Virus record (IMG/VR): IMGVR_UViG_3300008261_001864
Span: 35,444 to 99,443 of that record
From: a virus
DNA length: 64,000 bases
Direction: 5' to 3' (one strand)
Of the stretch, positions 61,799 to 64,000 are shown in pieces. Position numbers and translations under genes: made by a program. The notes beneath the pieces were generated by a model. The model did no database searches. It saw nothing but the letters and a program-made list of their open reading frames with translations, and was not told the DNA's origin. Each line of letters opens with the position of its first letter. Within the stretch, counting starts at the first letter, position 1.

Positions 61799-62440
61799 CT
61801 ACTTGAGGAAAGAAGGGTAACGGTAGTTGGGCCTGCGGTTGTAACCCTCGCCCACGACCACCGACGTTCCTTGGGTAGCCACGCGCCTGCCCGTGGCATC
61901 CAAACGGAATCCGTCGAGAGGCATCCACAACATCAGCCCCGCAGGGTGGGGCCGACTAGAGTGCATCTCTTGGACAACCTCGTGGTCCATCATGGCGCGA
62001 GTAAAAATCCGAACGTCCGAGATGTGACCAAAAAGAGACTGTGCGCCTGCCGACGCGGAGTTCCCAATCGTGATGCTCGTCCAGTTGAAGAAGGTACGGC
62101 CTGTCTCGTTGACCGTCACCACCTTGCGACCGTCGATGTACCCTTGAATGACGACGCTCTGATTGCTGATAAACCGCATCGAGTAGGCCAAGTGATACCA
62201 CTTGCCGATGGTTAGTTGAGGGCCGTTCACGTCGATGAGGTCTGTCCCGAAGTTGCTGGTCACGCCGTCCGTGTCGGTCGCCAGATAGAGGCCGCCGGGG
62301 CGCGTGCAGCAGAACACGCGGTAGCGGGCCGTCGAGGCTTGAAGGCGGCCCCAAAGGCAAACCGTGAGGTCTTGCGTGGCCGTGTAAGAGGCCGGGACAG
62401 AAATCCACGATGCGCTTGAACTGGGGAAGTAGAGGGACAC
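61799..62440 (-). CDS. LamG/concanavalin-like virion protein
   Basis: 213 residues from the GTG at 62440, which overlaps the previous TAG stop (TAGTG) and has AAGG eight bases upstream. Residues ~15-185 show the LamG pattern: TVCLWGRLQA, then GKWYHLAYSM, a GYIDGRKVVTVNETGR strand and SITIGNSASAG followed by FGHISDVRIFTRAM. This jelly roll commonly binds carbohydrates or proteins on cell surfaces. It lies in the virion-decoration region. A receptor or capsule-binding role is plausible; the ligand is unknown. Confidence 0.75.
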   Translation of the reverse strand: MSLYFPSSSASWISVPASYTATQDLTVCLWGRLQASTARYRVFCCTRPGGLYLATDTDGVTSNFGTDLIDVNGPQLTIGKWYHLAYSMRFISNQSVVIQGYIDGRKVVTVNETGRTFFNWTSITIGNSASAGAQSLFGHISDVRIFTRAMMDHEVVQEMHSSRPHPAGLMLWMPLDGFRLDATGRRVATQGTSVVVGEGYNRRPNYRYPSFLK

Positions 62441-63561
62441 TAGACGAACCTTCCCCGAACGCCCTGCCAGAAGATTTTGTTGTTGCCTGCCGTCGCGCTC
62501 AAAGCCTGTCCCGATACGTTGGTGACAACAAACCCCCACCGCTCGGGGAGCCGGTCAATGCCGTACAGGCGGCAGAACGAGAACGGGCCAGCGTTGTACT
62601 GCGCGGACGAGGTGCTGGCCGGGAGGCTGACCAGCAGGACGAGTTCCGTGGGGTTACGGATTGTGAGTGCGGCGTCGGAACCCGTGGCACCCGCCGAGTA
62701 CGTCGTCCCGCTATCGACCGTCGCGTACCCATAGACGTTCAAGTACCCGGTCGCAGAGGCCGAGGCCACCGTCTGGTACTTGATGAAGAACAGGGCGTCC
62801 TCAAACAGGTCCGTGGTGTTGTCCACATACGTCGAGGCACGGGCTGCCGTCGCGCTGCTGGCAAGGCTGGCGAGCGTTATGGTGATGGATTGGTTGTTCG
62901 TCCCGTAGGTCGGCTTGATATGGGCGTTGATGGGCGAGTTAGGGCTTAGGCTGACAACGAGGGCAGGGTCAGTAGTGGCGGCTGCCGTGCTGGCCGCCTT
63001 GACGACCGCCGTGTTCGTACCGTCCCAAATCTTTGCCGGGGAGTTCGGGCTTAGGCTGACGACCAACCCGGTGTCCGAGGCGACCGCCGCCGTGCTGGCC
63101 GCCGTCACCGTCGCGTTCGTCGTACCGTCCGTGATGCGATGGAACCCGGCCCGGCTCGCCGTGTCCATCATCGGCATCGTGTTGGTGCCATCCGTGATGC
63201 GGACCGGCCAGTACCCTGCCAGCGCCGCCGCCGTACCCTGCCCAACCGTCAGGGCGGGCTGGTCACTCGCCAGCGTGACAGGGATGGACGACGCCATAGC
63301 CTTCTGGCCGACCGTCGGAGCCGTGCTACCAAGCCAAGAACCCGTGTTCGTGTCCAGACGGCTGCTCACCAGCGAGGGCGGCAGTTGGTCTGTGACGGTC
63401 TTGAGTTGGCCGGTCGAATCCACGAGCAGGAACCGGGAGGTCGTGCTGTCCTTGCCCGCCAGCATGACCCCGCGAGCGTTAGCCGGTATGGCGGTCGAGT
63501 CCTTGAGCGGGATTTCTACGCCGTCCGTCGTGAACAGGACCGCAACTGGTGAACCGGCCAT
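62440..63561 (-). CDS. Repeat-containing virion structural protein
   Basis: 373 residues, ATG overlapping the upstream TAA (TAATG). The N-terminal half contains repeated units: FHRITDGTTNATVTAASTAA, LVVSLSPNSPAKIWDGTNTA and LVVSLSPNSPINAH, with 35-residue periodicity that is also visible in the DNA around 62936-63145. Such 'DGTN' repeats appear in elongated phage fibre or decoration proteins. The C-terminal ~150 residues form a globular beta domain (STYVDNTTDLFEDALFFIKY, ERWGFVVTNVSGQALSATAG). The stop overlaps the next gene's start. Likely a fibre or surface protein. Confidence 0.6.
   Translation of the reverse strand: MAGSPVAVLFTTDGVEIPLKDSTAIPANARGVMLAGKDSTTSRFLLVDSTGQLKTVTDQLPPSLVSSRLDTNTGSWLGSTAPTVGQKAMASSIPVTLASDQPALTVGQGTAAALAGYWPVRITDGTNTMPMMDTASRAGFHRITDGTTNATVTAASTAAVASDTGLVVSLSPNSPAKIWDGTNTAVVKAASTAAATTDPALVVSLSPNSPINAHIKPTYGTNNQSITITLASLASSATAARASTYVDNTTDLFEDALFFIKYQTVASASATGYLNVYGYATVDSGTTYSAGATGSDAALTIRNPTELVLLVSLPASTSSAQYNAGPFSFCRLYGIDRLPERWGFVVTNVSGQALSATAGNNKIFWQGVRGRFV
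62936..63145 (-). repeat. 105-base tandem repeat coding for DGTN modules
   Basis: Two consecutive copies begin with gagttMgggcttaggctga (62936 and 63041), each about 105 bases, and encode the 35-residue 'DGTN...SLSPNSP' unit. Both contain gctggccgcc near the same point and 'gtaccgtcc' near the end. The second copy is offset by three bases toward its end. They are in-frame coding repeats. Confidence 0.7.
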
Positions 63562-64000
63562 TACGTCACCGCCCTTGTACGGCTAGTCTCAAAGACGCCC
63601 GAGTAGGTGATGGTGTCCGTCACCGTCACCAGCACGGTCGAGCCGTCCGTGTCATACGCCTTCCAGACGTTCGTGGCGATGGTCTTGTTGGCGTTGTAGG
63701 TGACAGTCTCCTCGACGATCTTTTTCAGCTTGGCGCTGCTCTCGTACCAGATGAACGAGGTCGGGAACGGGTCAGCCGAGGGGGTCGTTTCCAGATACGC
63801 GCCACTCGTGAAGCCCTCAAAGGGGCCGTTGTGCGCGAGGTGGATGAGTTGCCGCAGGGTCTTGTGGTCAGCGGCGGTCAGTCCCGTCCCGCCCGTGCGC
63901 GGGTTGAACGTCCCAGCGGCATCCCGAAAGACGTAACTGGAACCGTCGTAGTTGAAGGCACCAGCGACGGTCGGCCCGGTAGCGTTCGTGATGAGCCTGA
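63561..64000 (-). CDS. Virion structural protein, C-terminal fragment
   Basis: No stop appears in this frame from 64000 to the TAA at 63563-63561, giving 146 codons whose start lies outside the window. Segments include DAAGTFNPRTGGTGLTAADH, LRQLIHLAHNGPFEGFTSGA, YESSAKLKKIVEETVTYNAN and DTDGSTVLVTVTDTITYSG. The mixture of helix and beta strands, and the overlapping TAATG junction with the repeat gene, suggest a structural protein of the same block. Family not recognised. Confidence 0.6.
   Translation of the reverse strand, partial: RLITNATGPTVAGAFNYDGSSYVFRDAAGTFNPRTGGTGLTAADHKTLRQLIHLAHNGPFEGFTSGAYLETTPSADPFPTSFIWYESSAKLKKIVEETVTYNANKTIATNVWKAYDTDGSTVLVTVTDTITYSGVFETSRTRAVT

Noticed and set aside
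1-64000. tRNA genes, integrase, lysis cassette or CRISPR array
   Set aside because: No cloverleaf, recombinase motif, holin pair or regular repeat-spacer array was seen by eye; a dedicated scan would be needed to be certain about tRNAs.

Overview
The window is part of the genome of a large contractile-tailed bacteriophage (myovirus). The evidence is a recognisable tail sheath, tail tube, two chaperone-like genes, tape measure, hub, central spike, baseplate J protein, gpI-like protein and glycine-rich fibre. The proteins are unusually big (2055, 1417, 1387, 1203, 1169, 1150 and 1118 residues), which points to a large or jumbo phage. The DNA is GC-rich and gene-dense, with tight Shine-Dalgarno spacing and many stop/start overlaps. 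No tRNA, integrase, capsid, portal or terminase gene was seen, and nothing identifies the host. All genes but two run on the minus strand, so transcription goes from high to low coordinates. Layout in that direction: (1) 64000-58948, structural proteins with repeats, a LamG-like domain and shared beta-sandwich modules, probably neck, fibre or decoration parts. (2) 58928-50593, small zinc-binding and coiled-coil proteins, an HK97 gp10-like completion protein, a large neck-type protein, a protein with a Dps-like ferroxidase domain, an actin-like ATPase and a tail-terminator-like protein. (3) 50574-45730, a zinc-ribbon protein and the enlarged tail sheath. (4) 45515-38687, a cargo block separating sheath from tube: a plus-strand zinc-knuckle gene, a UvrD-type helicase, an HTH protein and unknowns. 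(5) 38658-31963, tail tube, a structured RNA leader, two chaperone-like proteins and the tape measure. (6) 31954-23251, two paralogous baseplate proteins (one carrying an M23 endopeptidase), hub, spike and a repeat-built hydrophobic protein. (7) 23241-1, very large baseplate proteins, baseplate J, gpI-like protein and fibres. The two plus-strand genes (45135-45515 and 57332-57676) lie in separate islands, each preceded by the same two-block promoter-like motif, GGTTGATTTC-N12-TTCCTAT. They may be expressed on a different schedule from the late structural genes around them. Most unusual: the Dps-like protein next to an actin-like ATPase inside a virion neck operon; two similar RNA leaders before the first chaperone gene and the sheath gene; a helicase-HTH cargo inside the tail cassette; and shared beta-modules that have spread between sheath and baseplate proteins. 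All assignments come from reading the sequence; no database search was run.
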